Shown here piece after piece: positions 33,655 to 33,766 of a DNA stretch of 33,766 nucleotides (positions are counted from its first letter, which is position 1; the number at the start of each line of letters is the position of its first letter). The stretch covers positions 1 to 33,766 of the forward strand of contig JAIVFU010000072.1 of NCBI GenBank assembly GCA_020829485.1. The letters are read 5' to 3'. Source of the DNA: Nostoc sp. CHAB 5834 (lineage in GTDB: Bacteria > Cyanobacteriota > Cyanobacteriia > Cyanobacteriales > Nostocaceae). The notes below the pieces were generated by a model that made no database searches, was not told the DNA's origin, and worked only from the letters and a program-made list of their open reading frames with translations. Position numbers and translations under genes: made by a program.

Positions 33655-33766
33655 TTATTCTGTCACAAGACTATCAAACTGTAATGGTTCCAAACCAAAC
33701 AGACGATTTAGCCAGACACAAACAGTATGAGCCAACACTTTGCGATTCAAACGACTTGTCAAATGC
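33655..33766 (-). mobile_element. C-terminal end of an IS982-like transposase (cut by the window edge)
   Basis: Reading the minus strand from 33765 gives HLTSRLNRKVLAHTVCVWLN, followed by RLFGLEPLQFDSLVTE and a TAA stop at 33655-33657. The arrangement (T/S)SRLxRKVLAHTVCxWLN and PLQFDxL resembles the C-terminus of IS982-family transposases as I recall them. The rest of the gene lies beyond the window. The stop codon is 13 bp from the end of the secreted protein gene, so the IS end must lie between 33642 and 33654 or overlap; no terminal inverted repeat could be confirmed. Confidence 0.6.

Overview
The window looks like chromosomal DNA of a filamentous, heterocystous-type (Nostoc/Anabaena-like) cyanobacterium. 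The evidence is many HIP1 octamers (GCGATCGC), heptanucleotide tandem repeats of the STRR type, palindromic small dispersed repeats, cyanobacteria-restricted families (DUF4335, DUF3038, DUF1257/Ycf35-like, DUF2997), and large proteins that join a Ser/Thr kinase, an AAA ATPase and a histidine kinase. No tRNA, rRNA or CRISPR array was seen.

Layout. Positions 1-450 hold a cut-down phosphatase-like gene. Positions 949-2045 (+) are a compact DUF2997 / DUF1257 / ferredoxin operon closed by a hairpin terminator. Positions 2348-8123 (-) carry a YiaA/YiaB membrane protein, the DUF3038-DUF4335 pair, a Uma2 protein and a small secreted protein, separated by repeat-rich spacers. Positions 8716-13592 (-) carry mutS2, a DUF2288 protein, an AI-2E-family permease and a PlsC-type acyltransferase. 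Positions 13727-27362 (+) are three consecutive signalling genes: two tandem paralogous trifunctional kinases (1799 and 1933 aa) and a membrane sensor histidine kinase with a Cache-like sensor domain; no response regulator is present. Positions 27494-32359 (-) are fabD, fabH, plsX and pepA. A secreted protein (+) and the tail of an IS982-like transposase (-) end the window.

The fatty-acid/phospholipid genes plsX, fabH, fabD and plsC all read leftward and would form one synthesis series (acyl-phosphate supply, chain initiation, malonyl loading, second acylation), but the 13.6 kb block of kinases on the other strand lies between fabD and plsC.

The most notable observations are: (1) an 8-bp stem / 11-nt loop at an identical distance from the ATG of both tandem kinases, with one compensatory base-pair change; (2) mosaic divergence of those kinases, with conserved ends and a diverged middle; (3) mobile-type repeats inside reading frames of mutS2, DUF4335, Uma2 and probably kinase 1; (4) a 76-nt C homopolymer that destroys the 3' end of pepA and is probably an assembly artefact; and (5) heptad repeats filling the spacers around fabD, fabH and plsX. 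I do not see a clearly new defence or biosynthetic system. The tandem kinase locus is the best candidate for new biology.
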